Positions 7,625-16,381 of a stretch of DNA of 64,000 nt are shown here, in pieces. The stretch spans positions 42,328-106,327 of the forward strand of contig NZ_PJME01000034.1 in assembly GCF_002954775.1 (NCBI RefSeq). Reading direction: 5' to 3'. Position numbers and translations under genes: made by a program. This DNA comes from Streptomyces geranii (GTDB lineage: Bacteria > Actinomycetota > Actinomycetes > Streptomycetales > Streptomycetaceae). The number at the start of each line of letters is the position of its first letter. Positions within the stretch are counted from its first letter, which is position 1. The notes beneath the pieces are model-generated. The model did no database searches. It saw only the letters and a program-made list of their open reading frames with translations, and was not told where the DNA came from.

Positions 7625-9859
7625 ATGAGTGCGGAGGCCACGAATCCCGCGAGTCCAGGTGCTGTGACGTCCACCTCGCTGGAGCAAGGTGGGACGCCCG
7701 CGCCCCGCCGCCGGGCCCGCCCCCGGATCGACCTGCGCAGGCTCGGCAGAGCGGCGTTCCTGGGCTCCGCCGCCCGCGACCGGCTCCCCGACGCCATCGG
7801 CCATGTCGCCGAGGCACACCGCGCCCACCACCCCGACGCCGACCTCGAACCGCTGCGCCGGGCCTACGTCCTGGCCGAGTCCTCGCACCGCGGCCAGATG
7901 CGCAAGAGCGGCGAGCCGTACATCACGCACCCGCTCGCCGTGACGCTGATCCTCGCCGAACTCGGCGCGGAGACCACGACCCTGACGGCCTCTCTGCTCC
8001 ACGACACCGTCGAGGACACCGACGTGACGCTGGATCAGGTCGGCGAGGAGTTCGGCGCCGAGGTCCGCTTCATCGTCGACGGTGTGACCAAGCTGGAGAA
8101 GGTCGACTACGGCGCCGCCGCCGAGCCCGAGACCTTCCGCAAGATGCTGGTCGCCACCGGGAACGACGTCCGCGTGATGTCGATCAAACTCGCCGACCGG
8201 CTGCACAACATGCGCACACTGGGCGTGATGCGCCCCGAGAAGCAGGAACGCATCGCCAAGGTCACCCGGGACGTCCTCATCCCGCTCGCCGAACGCCTCG
8301 GCGTCCAGGCGCTCAAGACCGAACTGGAAGACCTCGTCTTCGCGATCCTGCACCCCGAGGAGTACCGGCACACCCGTGAGCTGATCCTCGGCAACGCCTC
8401 CCGCGAGGACGACCCGCTCGCCGAGATCGCCGACGAGGTACGCGCGGTACTGCGCGACTCGGGGATCCAGGCCGAAGTCCTCATCCGGCCACGCCACTTC
8501 GTGTCCCTGCACCGGACCGCGCGCAAACGCGGCACCCTGCGCGGCTCCGACTTCGGGCGGGTCCTGGTCCTCGTCAACGAGGACGCCGACTGCTACGGCG
8601 TACTGGGCGAGCTGCACACCTGTATGACGCCGGTCGTCTCGGAGTTCAAGGACTTCATCGCCGTCCCCAAGTTCAACCTGTACCAGTCGCTGCACACGGC
8701 CGTCGCCCGCAAGGACGGTCAGGTCGCCGAAGTCCTCATCCGTACCCACCAGATGCACAAGGCCGCCGAGGCCGGCGTGATCGCCCTCGGCAATCCCTAC
8801 GCTCCTCCTTCGGAGGAGCAGTCCGACAGCGACGGAGCGCGGGCCGACCTCGCGGGCGACGGCGAGCGCGTCGACCCCACCAGGCCCGGCTGGCTCTCCC
8901 GCCTCCTCGACTGGCAGGAGGCCGCGCCCGACCCCGACACCTTCTGGTCCACCCTGCGCGAGGACCTCGCCCAGGACCGCGAGATCACCGTCTTCCGGGC
9001 CGACGGCGGCTCGCTCGGGCTCCCCGAGGGCGCGAGCTGCGTGGACGCGGCCTACGCCCAGTACGGCGAGGACGCGCACGCGTGCATCGGCGCCCGGGTC
9101 AACGGCCGGCTGGCGACGCTGAGCACCGTTCTGCGGGACGGCGACACGGTCCAGCTCCTCATGGGCCAGGACCCGGCCTCCGAGCCCTCCAGGGAGTGGC
9201 TGGAGCACGCGCACACCCCCGTCGCCAGGATCGCCATCCAGCGCTGGCTGGCCGCCCATCCGACGCACGACGAGCCCGCCGACGGGCCCGGCACCCCAGG
9301 TGACCTCCCGGAGGCCGAGGAGACCGCCGTGGAGCCCGCCCGTGAGGCCGTCGGCGCCCGCCCGGCCCAGGACGGCTCCAAGCCCGCCCCGGACGCCTCC
9401 CCGGCCGCCGCCACCGCCGTCGTCGACCAGCCCGGCGCGACCGTCCGCCTCGCCGGCTGCTGTACGCCCGTACCGCCCGACGAGGTCACCGGCTTCGCCG
9501 TACGCGGGGGAGTCGTGACCGTCCACCGCGTGGAGTGCGCCGGGGTGGCCCGCATGAAGGCCACCGGGCGCGCGGAGGTCGGCGTGCACTGGGGGGACAC
9601 CACGGAGGCGCGGGTCACCCTGGTCGCCGAATCGTTCGGGCGGCCCCATCTGCTGGCCGACCTCACCGAGGCCATCGCCCTGGAGGGCGTCGCGATCGTC
9701 TCGGCGACCGTCGAACCCCCCAGCCAGCAGCGCGTACGCCACACCTACACGCTCCAACTCCCGGACGCGGCGCACCTTCCGGCCCTCATGCGGGCCATGC
9801 GCAACGTCCCCGGTGTGTTCGACGTCAGTCGCGCGCAGCATCACGTGGCGGTTCCCTGA
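7625..9859 (+). CDS. rshA: RelA/SpoT homologue RshA with degenerate (p)ppGpp synthetase domain
   Basis: 744 residues from the ATG at 7625, with GGAGG at 7615-7619. Domain order: a hydrolase domain with a full HD motif (LLHDTVED, H126/D127; MSIKLADRLHNMRTLG); the synthetase region (about 285-390); a linker; a TGS domain (EITVFRADGGSLGLPEGAS); and a C-terminal ACT domain. In the synthetase region YQSLHT and IRT-MH survive. Where active enzymes have the Mg2+-binding Asp in FD-IAIR, this protein reads DFGRVLVLV, and the EVQIRT motif is EVLIRT. I infer a ppGpp hydrolase that makes little or none. This matches the second RSH of streptomycetes, RshA, found beside dapF and hflX. Confidence 0.92.
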   Translation: MSAEATNPASPGAVTSTSLEQGGTPAPRRRARPRIDLRRLGRAAFLGSAARDRLPDAIGHVAEAHRAHHPDADLEPLRRAYVLAESSHRGQMRKSGEPYITHPLAVTLILAELGAETTTLTASLLHDTVEDTDVTLDQVGEEFGAEVRFIVDGVTKLEKVDYGAAAEPETFRKMLVATGNDVRVMSIKLADRLHNMRTLGVMRPEKQERIAKVTRDVLIPLAERLGVQALKTELEDLVFAILHPEEYRHTRELILGNASREDDPLAEIADEVRAVLRDSGIQAEVLIRPRHFVSLHRTARKRGTLRGSDFGRVLVLVNEDADCYGVLGELHTCMTPVVSEFKDFIAVPKFNLYQSLHTAVARKDGQVAEVLIRTHQMHKAAEAGVIALGNPYAPPSEEQSDSDGARADLAGDGERVDPTRPGWLSRLLDWQEAAPDPDTFWSTLREDLAQDREITVFRADGGSLGLPEGASCVDAAYAQYGEDAHACIGARVNGRLATLSTVLRDGDTVQLLMGQDPASEPSREWLEHAHTPVARIAIQRWLAAHPTHDEPADGPGTPGDLPEAEETAVEPAREAVGARPAQDGSKPAPDASPAAATAVVDQPGATVRLAGCCTPVPPDEVTGFAVRGGVVTVHRVECAGVARMKATGRAEVGVHWGDTTEARVTLVAESFGRPHLLADLTEAIALEGVAIVSATVEPPSQQRVRHTYTLQLPDAAHLPALMRAMRNVPGVFDVSRAQHHVAVP

Positions 9860-9928
9860 GGTACCCGTTCGGGTGGGCCCGGCGCGAGTCGCCGCCCTCC
9901 GGCGGGCGGGCGCTGGTAGCGGTGGTGC

Positions 9929-11395
9929 ATGCTGCTCAACCCCCGCGCCCGGTTCACCTCGGCGCTGCTCGCCTCCGCCGTCTCCGTCTGCCTCGTCGCC
10001 GCGAGTGCCCCCGCGGTCCCCTTGGGCGTCGGCGACCGCCTCTTCCCGCACCTGGGCAACCCCGGGTACGACGTGGCGTCGTACGACCTCGCCCTCAGCT
10101 ACCCCGGAACCAACAGCAAGCCGCTGTCCGCCGTCACCACCATCGACGCCTGGACGACCACAGAGCTCGAACAGATCAACCTCGACTTCGCCCACGGGAA
10201 GGTCGACTCGGTCGAGGTCGACGGTGAACCGGCGTCGTTCACCAGTGCGGGCGAGGACCTGGTGGTGACGCCCAGGGAGCCGCTGTCCGCCGGGAGCTGG
10301 ACGCGGATCACCGTGCGGCACACCAGCGACCCGGTGTCCCCGGACGGCCGGGACGGCGGCTGGGTGCGCACCAAGGACGGGCTCGCTATGGCCAACCAGG
10401 CCGATGTCGCGCACCTGGTGTTCCCGTGCAACGACCACCCCTCCGACAAGGCGATGTTCACCATCAGGGTCACCGCTCCGAACGAGTACACCGCGGTGGC
10501 CAACGGGCTGCCCACCGGTGTCGACCGGGTCGGCGGCGCCACGACCTGGACCTACCGCACCCAGCACCCCATGGCCACCGAACTGGCCCAGGTGTCCATC
10601 GGCCGCTCCACGGTCGTGCACCGCACCGGACCGCACGGGCTGCCCGTGCGCGACGTCGTGCCCACCAAGGACCGCGCGCTGCTGGAGCGCTGGCTGAAGA
10701 AGACGCCCGCGCAGATCGAGTGGATGGAGGGCAAGGTCGGCCGCTACCCCTTCGAGACGTACGGGGTGCTCATCGCCGAGGCGTCCACCGGTTTCGAGCT
10801 GGAGACACAGACCCTCTCTCTCTTCGAGAGAGACCTGTTCACCGAGCCCGCCTTCCCCGAGTGGTACGTCGACTCGATCATGGTGCACGAACTGGCCCAC
10901 CAGTGGTTCGGCGACAGCGTCAGCCCGCGCAGCTGGTCCGACCTGTGGCTCAACGAAGGACACGCCACCTGGTACGAGGCCCTGTACGCGGAGGAGAAGG
11001 CGGGCCGGAAGCTCGCGGACCGCATGAAGGCCGCGTACGGCGCCTCCGACCGCTGGCGGGCCTCCGGCGGACCCCCGGCCGCTCCCAAGGCGCCCAAGCC
11101 CGGGCAGAAGATCGGCATCTTCCGTCCGAACGTCTACGACGGCGCCGCCCTCGCCCTCTACGCCCTCCGCCAGGAGATCGGCCGCCCGGCCTTCGAGCGC
11201 GTGGAGGAGGCCTGGGTCGGCCTCCACAAGGACGGCGTCGCGGGCACCGCCGACTTCGAGCGGCTCGCCTCCGACATCGCGGGGCGCGATCTGAGCGCGT
11301 TCTTCCAGGCCTGGCTGTACGCCGAGAAGACGCCGCCGATGCCTGGTCACCCCGACTGGAAGTCCGTCGCACCTGTGAAACAGGCCGCGAAATAA
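9929..11395 (+). CDS. Secreted M1-family metallopeptidase
   Basis: 488 residues with a typical signal peptide (basic start, hydrophobic core LLASAVSVCLVAA, cleavage near ASAPA). The catalytic zinc motif HELAHQWFGD has its downstream WLNEGHATW glutamate, and the aminopeptidase N-like beta domain precedes it. The C-terminal ERAP-like domain is short. It probably trims peptides outside the cell. It lies 70 bases after rshA and upstream of hflX in the same direction. Confidence 0.9.
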   Translation: MLLNPRARFTSALLASAVSVCLVAASAPAVPLGVGDRLFPHLGNPGYDVASYDLALSYPGTNSKPLSAVTTIDAWTTTELEQINLDFAHGKVDSVEVDGEPASFTSAGEDLVVTPREPLSAGSWTRITVRHTSDPVSPDGRDGGWVRTKDGLAMANQADVAHLVFPCNDHPSDKAMFTIRVTAPNEYTAVANGLPTGVDRVGGATTWTYRTQHPMATELAQVSIGRSTVVHRTGPHGLPVRDVVPTKDRALLERWLKKTPAQIEWMEGKVGRYPFETYGVLIAEASTGFELETQTLSLFERDLFTEPAFPEWYVDSIMVHELAHQWFGDSVSPRSWSDLWLNEGHATWYEALYAEEKAGRKLADRMKAAYGASDRWRASGGPPAAPKAPKPGQKIGIFRPNVYDGAALALYALRQEIGRPAFERVEEAWVGLHKDGVAGTADFERLASDIAGRDLSAFFQAWLYAEKTPPMPGHPDWKSVAPVKQAAK

Positions 11396-11562
11396 CACCG
11401 TGACGAGACGAGGCGTGCCGTGCGACCATCGTCGGGTCGGCGGCACTGCCACCGGCCCCGCAGGACGGGTTCCGGGAATCTCCCGGGACGCTCGTGCGTT
11501 GTGGTGGATGACGGGGCACGCTCCGTCACCGCACACGGCATCCCTTTCGACGTAAGGACCCA

Positions 11563-13059
11563 ATGACCTCCTCTTCTTCCCCTTCCCAGGACACTGAGCG
11601 CCTCGCGCACACCTACCCCGAAGGTCTTCGGGCCGATGCCCTGATGGAAGAGGACGTCGCCTGGAGCCACGAGATCGACGGAGAGCGGGACGGCGACCAG
11701 TTCGACCGCTCCGAGCGCGCGGCCCTGCGCCGCGTGGTCGGCCTCTCCACCGAACTCGAGGACGTCACCGAGGTCGAGTACCGCCAGCTCCGCCTGGAGC
11801 GGGTCGTGCTCGTCGGCGTCTGGACCACGGGGACCGTCAAGGACGCGGACAACTCGCTCGCCGAGCTGGCCGCCCTCGCGGAGACCGCGGGCGCCCTGGT
11901 GCTCGACGGTGTCGTCCAGCGCCGTGACAAGCCCGACGCGGCCACCTTCATCGGCTCCGGCAAGGCCCTGGAGCTGCGCGACATCGTCGTCGAGTCCGGC
12001 GCGGACACCGTCATCTGCGACGGCGAGCTGAGCCCCGGCCAGCTCATCGCCCTCGAAGACGTCGTCAAGGTCAAGGTCATCGACCGTACGGCCCTGATCC
12101 TCGACATCTTCGCCCAGCACGCCAAGTCCCGGGAGGGCAAGGCGCAGGTCGCGCTCGCGCAGATGCAGTACATGCTGCCGAGGCTCCGAGGCTGGGGTCA
12201 GTCGCTGTCCCGTCAGATGGGCGGCGGCAAGGGCGGCGGCCTCGCCACCCGTGGTCCCGGTGAGACCAAGATCGAGACGGACCGGCGCCGGATCCGCGAG
12301 AAGATGGCGAAGATGCGCCGGGAGATCGCGGAGATGAAGACCGGCCGCGACGTCCAGCGCCAGGTGCGCCGCCGCAACAAGGTGCCCTCGGTCGCCATCG
12401 CCGGCTACACCAACGCGGGCAAGTCCTCGCTGCTCAACCGCCTCACGGGCGCGGGCGTCCTGGTCGAGAACTCCCTGTTCGCGACCCTCGACCCGACCGT
12501 GCGCCGGACCGAGACACCGGGCGGACGCGTCTACACGCTGGCGGACACCGTCGGCTTCGTACGGCACCTGCCGCACCACCTCGTCGAGGCGTTCCGCTCC
12601 ACGATGGAGGAGGTCGGCGACTCCGACCTGATCCTGCACGTGGTCGACGGCTCGCACCCGGTGCCGGAGGAGCAACTGGCCGCCGTGCGCGAGGTGATCA
12701 GGGACGTCGGTGCCACCGGCGTACCCGAGATCGTCGTGATCAACAAGGCCGACGCGGCCGACCCGCTGACGCTCCAGCGGCTGATGCGGATGGAGCCGCG
12801 GTCCATCGCGGTGTCCGCCCGCACCGGTCAGGGCATCGACGAACTGCTCGCGCTGATCGACAACGAGTTGCCCCGGCCCTCGGTCGAGATCGAGGCGCTC
12901 GTGCCGTACACCCACGGCGGGCTGGTCGCCCGTGCCCACACCGAGGGCGAGGTGATCTCCGAGGAGCACACCGCGGAGGGCACGTTGCTGAAGGCGCGGG
13001 TGCATGAGGAGTTGGCGGCGGATCTGTCGCCGTACGTTCCGGCGGCAGCGGCGCTCTAG
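11563..13059 (+). CDS. hflX: Ribosome-associated GTPase HflX
   Basis: 498 residues. The N-terminal HflX domain (LDGVVQRRDKPDAATFIGSG) and the glycine-rich linker (RQMGGGKGGGLATRGPGETK) lead to the G domain, with GYTNAGKSS, DTVGF and NKAD motifs. HflX splits stalled or heat-damaged 70S ribosomes using GTP/ATP. The start ATG follows AAGGA. It is slightly longer than E. coli HflX, through an N-terminal extension usual in actinobacteria. It ends before a strong 18-bp hairpin. Confidence 0.95.
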   Translation: MTSSSSPSQDTERLAHTYPEGLRADALMEEDVAWSHEIDGERDGDQFDRSERAALRRVVGLSTELEDVTEVEYRQLRLERVVLVGVWTTGTVKDADNSLAELAALAETAGALVLDGVVQRRDKPDAATFIGSGKALELRDIVVESGADTVICDGELSPGQLIALEDVVKVKVIDRTALILDIFAQHAKSREGKAQVALAQMQYMLPRLRGWGQSLSRQMGGGKGGGLATRGPGETKIETDRRRIREKMAKMRREIAEMKTGRDVQRQVRRRNKVPSVAIAGYTNAGKSSLLNRLTGAGVLVENSLFATLDPTVRRTETPGGRVYTLADTVGFVRHLPHHLVEAFRSTMEEVGDSDLILHVVDGSHPVPEEQLAAVREVIRDVGATGVPEIVVINKADAADPLTLQRLMRMEPRSIAVSARTGQGIDELLALIDNELPRPSVEIEALVPYTHGGLVARAHTEGEVISEEHTAEGTLLKARVHEELAADLSPYVPAAAAL

Positions 13060-13077
13060 GCTCCGCCGGGTGGGTGT

Positions 13078-13153
13078 GTTGTTTGGCTGCGGGTGCGTGG
13101 GGGTTGTTCGCGCCCCGCGGCGGAGCCGCAAATCGAATACAGCCCCGCGCCCC
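13078..13153. repeat. Dispersed streptomycete intergenic repeat
   Basis: The stretch containing GGCTGCGGGTGCGTGGGGG, then GCGGCGGAGCCGC and CAGCCCCGCGCCCCTG, matches an intergenic sequence that I remember recurring many times in Streptomyces genomes, usually next to terminators. It contains a short palindrome and no gene. Its origin and function are unknown to me. Confidence 0.5.
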
Positions 13154-13192
13154 TGAGGTGGGCCCCATGCCGAAGGCATGGGGCCCACCTCA
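13154..13192. terminator. Strong bidirectional terminator between hflX and the protease gene
   Basis: Perfect 18-bp arms (13154-13171 and 13175-13192, beginning TGAGGTGGGCCCC) with a GAA loop. It lies four bases from the stop of the convergent protease gene and also serves hflX. Confidence 0.9.
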
Positions 13193-13195
13193 CTG

Positions 13196-14422
13196 CTAAC
13201 GGGCGAACTTCGCGCTCACCTCGTCGTACACGCCCTTCGCCACCTCGCCCAGCCTCGGGCCCGCCAGCCAGCCTGAGCTGACCGGGCCGATCGAGGTGTT
13301 GGAGATCAGGGCCGGGTTGCCGTCGGCGCCCGTGGTGACCCAGCCGCCGCCCGAGGAGCCGCCGGTCATGGTGCAGCCGATGCGGTACATCGTCGGGTCC
13401 GCCTTGGCGATCGACAGGCGGCCCGGGGCGTCCTGGCACTGGTACATCGTCTCGCCGTCGAACGGCGCCGCCGCCGGATAGCCGGTCGCCGTGATGCTCT
13501 CCACCTGCGTCACCGCGGGCGCGTCGAAGTCCACCGGAAGCGCCGAACCGACCGTCTCCTCCAGCGACTTGCCGCTCCCGCCCTTCTCCGGCGTCACATG
13601 GATGACCGCGAAGTCGTACGGAGCGCCGTCGCCGCCCGTCGCACCGCCCTGCCGGATCCACTGGTCCGAGGTCTGCGCCCAGTCACCCCACCAGACGCCG
13701 TAGGGGGCGATCTCCGCGCGCGGGGCGTTCTCCACCTCGGTGCTCGACCTGGCCGCGTCGTTGTACGACGGCACGAAGGCGATGTTGCGGTACCAGCCGC
13801 CCTTCTTGCCCGCGTGCACGCAATGGCCCGCCGTCCAGACGAGGTTGGACTTCCCGGGGTTGGCGGGGTCCGCCACCACGGTCGCCGAGCAGACCATTGT
13901 GCCCTCGGGGGCGTCGAAGAACACCTTGCCCGCCTCGGGCACGCTGGAGTGGTAGTCGGGTGCCACGGCCTTCGCCTGCACCGCCCTCGGCGTGGGGTCG
14001 GTGACGCCCTGGTCGCCCGTGAGGTCGTTCGTGTCGACGCTCTTCTCCGGGTCGTCGGCGTCCCGCATCCGGTCCGCGTCCCAGAGGCCCTCGATGATCG
14101 GGTTGACGTAGTCCTCGGCCTCGCGCAGCCAGTCGTCCTTGTCCCAGTTCTTCCAGGCGCCGTTCTTCCACTTGTCGATGTCGATGCCGTGCTCTTTGAG
14201 CTTGTCCTTGAGGCCGTCCGGGATCGTGATCTTCCCGTCGCCGCCGTCGGCCGCCGACGCGGAGGCCGGCCCGTCCGCGGCGGCGTCCCCGGAGTCGGAG
14301 CCGCAGGCCGTGACGGTGAGCGCGAGCACCACGGCGAGGCCGACGACGGCCGGTACGGGGGCGGTTCCACGGCGCGCTCCCCTCCCGTGTCGGGCGATGA
14401 AGGGTGGGCGTATGCGTCGCAT
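13196..14422 (-). CDS. Trypsin-like serine protease lipoprotein
   Basis: 408 residues from the ATG at 14422; a further in-frame ATG at 14476 would add an unlikely N-terminus. The lipoprotein signal has the lipobox LTVTAC, followed by a Ser/Ala/Asp linker. The chymotrypsin-fold triad is visible: His in WTAGHCVH, Asp in YDFAVIHV, Ser in MTGGSSGGGW. A ~150-residue helical, acidic region precedes the protease domain. It is expected to be anchored on the outer face of the membrane; the substrate is unknown. Confidence 0.9.
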   Translation of the reverse strand: MRRIRPPFIARHGRGARRGTAPVPAVVGLAVVLALTVTACGSDSGDAAADGPASASAADGGDGKITIPDGLKDKLKEHGIDIDKWKNGAWKNWDKDDWLREAEDYVNPIIEGLWDADRMRDADDPEKSVDTNDLTGDQGVTDPTPRAVQAKAVAPDYHSSVPEAGKVFFDAPEGTMVCSATVVADPANPGKSNLVWTAGHCVHAGKKGGWYRNIAFVPSYNDAARSSTEVENAPRAEIAPYGVWWGDWAQTSDQWIRQGGATGGDGAPYDFAVIHVTPEKGGSGKSLEETVGSALPVDFDAPAVTQVESITATGYPAAAPFDGETMYQCQDAPGRLSIAKADPTMYRIGCTMTGGSSGGGWVTTGADGNPALISNTSIGPVSSGWLAGPRLGEVAKGVYDEVSAKFAR

Positions 14423-14794
14423 TGTCTGACTCCCCCTGGCGTGGTCGAACCGTGTGCTTTCCCCGCACGGCACCACACACTATGCGTTCCCCATGGGGGC
14501 CATCCGCCGGAACGGCAACTGTTTCGCAACAGGGTCCCCGGTCTGCCGATCGCCTCCCAGAGGGCCGGTGTGACGTCCTGTCACGGCTGATTCCGGAGCG
14601 CCCGCACGATGCCTACGGGTTGCCTACGGGGTGTCCACGGGGGTGTGCCGTAGCAGCGGGATCCCCATCCCCGTAAGGATCTTGAAGCGACCCGTGACCC
14701 GGACCGGGCGCCGGGTGTTGGTAACGGGAGGAGTGTCTCGGCGAGTTGGCGGCCGGCGGGGCGGCAGAGCGGTTGAGCAGGGGGAGTTGGGACA
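14423..14794. other. Divergent intergenic region, protease / siderophore-like operon
   Basis: About 370 bases carrying both 5' ends. No gene is evident. I looked for the actinobacterial iron box (a TTAGGTTAGGCTAACCTAA-like site) and saw none. The GGGGAG at 14781-14786 is the ribosome site of the next gene. Confidence 0.45.
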
Positions 14795-16303
14795 TTGGGG
14801 CTGCGGGAGTCCATCGAGACCGGAGAGCGCGCGGGGGCACGGGAATCCCGGACGTCCGCCGAGGTGGACGCGGATACCGAGATGTGCGCGGGCGCGCGCG
14901 GGGCGCACGAGGGGATTCTGCGGCGCCAGTCGGCGCGCGAATCGGCGGCACGCACCTATGCGCGCGCCCTCCCGATCGTGCCCGTACGCGCGCGCGGGCT
15001 GACGATCGAGGGCGCCGACGGCCGCCGCTACCTCGACTGCCTCTCCGGCGCGGGGACCCTGGCCCTCGGGCACAACCACCCCGTCGTCCTGGAGGCGATC
15101 CGCAAGGTCCTCGACTCGGGGGCGCCGCTGCACGTCCTCGATCTGGCGACGCCCGTCAAGGACGCGTTCATCACCGAGCTGTTCCGCACTTTGCCGCCCG
15201 GACTCGCCGACCACGCGCGCGTGCAGTTCTGCGGACCGGCCGGGACGGATGCCGTGGAGGCCGCGTTCAAGCTCGTGCGCGCCGCGACCGGCCGCACCGG
15301 CATGCTCGCCTTCACCGGCGCCTACCACGGCATGACCGCCGGATCGCTCGACGCCTCCGGCCACGCGGCCGACGTACGGGTCGCCCGGCTGCCCTTCCCC
15401 CAGGACTACCGCTGCCCGTTCGGCATGGGCGGCGAGCGGGGCGCCGAACTCGCCGCCCGCTGGACCGAGTCGGTCCTCGACGACACCAAGTCGGGCGTGC
15501 CCCTGCCCGCCGGGATGATCCTCGAACCCGTCCAGGGCGAGGGCGGGGTGATTCCCGCGCCGGACGTCTGGCTGCGGCGTATGCGGCGGATCACCGAGGC
15601 CCGCTCGATCCCGCTGATCGCCGACGAGATCCAGACCGGCGTCGGCCGCACCGGCGCCTTCTGGGCGGTGGAGCACAGCGGGGTCACCCCTGACGTGATG
15701 GTGATGTCCAAGGCCATCGGCGGCAGCCTGCCGCTGGCCGTCGTGGTCTACCGCGACGACCTCGACGTCTGGGAACCCGGCGCCCACGCGGGCACGTTCC
15801 GCGGCAACCAGCTCGCCATGGCCGCCGGTACGGCCACCCTGGCGTACGTCCGCGAGCACGGCCTCGCCGAGCGGGCGGCCACCCTGGGCCCGCGCATCCT
15901 CGCCCGGCTCAGGCAACTCGCCGCCGAGTTCCCGATCATCGGCGATGTGCGCGGACGCGGTCTGATGATCGGGGTGGAGCTGGTCGAACCGGGGGCGGAG
16001 CGGGCCGCCTCCGACCCCGCCGACGCTGACCCCGAGGTGTTCCCCGGCCCGGCCGAAGGAGGGCCGCACCCCGCGGCGCCCGAGCTGGCCGCCGCCGTAC
16101 AGCGGGAGTGTCTGCGCCGGGGACTGATCGTCGAACTCGGCGGACGACAGGCCAGCGTCGTCCGGCTGCTGCCGCCGCTGACCATCACCGACGAGCAGAC
16201 CGACGCGGTGCTCGACCGGCTGTCCGACGCCGTGGCGGCGGTGGCCCGCGGCCACACCGAGGGGCGTCCGCAGGCCGGCACGCACTCCGGGCGAACGGGG
16301 TAG
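14795..16303 (+). CDS. Diaminobutyrate--2-oxoglutarate aminotransferase-like PLP enzyme
   Basis: 502 residues from a TTG with GGGGAG eight bases upstream; ATG 14882 is an alternative. Class III aminotransferase signatures are present: GTLALGHNHP, CGPAGTDAVEAAFK, YHGMTAGS, the IADEIQTGVGRTG segment, and the PLP lysine in MVMSKAIGGSLP. The closest family is DABA aminotransferase as in RhbA, which converts aspartate semialdehyde to 2,4-diaminobutyrate, a precursor of diaminopropane-type siderophores. The next two genes encode an NIS synthetase and an IucB-like acetyltransferase, supporting that pathway. No decarboxylase (RhbB) or hydroxylase (RhbE) gene lies here. Confidence 0.88.
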   Translation: MGLRESIETGERAGARESRTSAEVDADTEMCAGARGAHEGILRRQSARESAARTYARALPIVPVRARGLTIEGADGRRYLDCLSGAGTLALGHNHPVVLEAIRKVLDSGAPLHVLDLATPVKDAFITELFRTLPPGLADHARVQFCGPAGTDAVEAAFKLVRAATGRTGMLAFTGAYHGMTAGSLDASGHAADVRVARLPFPQDYRCPFGMGGERGAELAARWTESVLDDTKSGVPLPAGMILEPVQGEGGVIPAPDVWLRRMRRITEARSIPLIADEIQTGVGRTGAFWAVEHSGVTPDVMVMSKAIGGSLPLAVVVYRDDLDVWEPGAHAGTFRGNQLAMAAGTATLAYVREHGLAERAATLGPRILARLRQLAAEFPIIGDVRGRGLMIGVELVEPGAERAASDPADADPEVFPGPAEGGPHPAAPELAAAVQRECLRRGLIVELGGRQASVVRLLPPLTITDEQTDAVLDRLSDAVAAVARGHTEGRPQAGTHSGRTG

Positions 16304-16381
16304 CCAGGCCCGACTCACACCCGTACCGCCCCTGTCCGCCCTCCCCGCACGCGCACCCGAACAACCCCACGAGGAACCGTC

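Noticed and set aside
7559..11563. A 1,334-codon open frame on the minus strand
   Set aside because: It is antisense to rshA and the M1 peptidase gene, both of which have clear motifs; long antisense frames are expected at this GC content.
14423..14794. Search for an iron-box operator before the siderophore-like operon
   Set aside because: No match to the TTAGGTTAGGCTAACCTAA-type consensus was seen on either strand.
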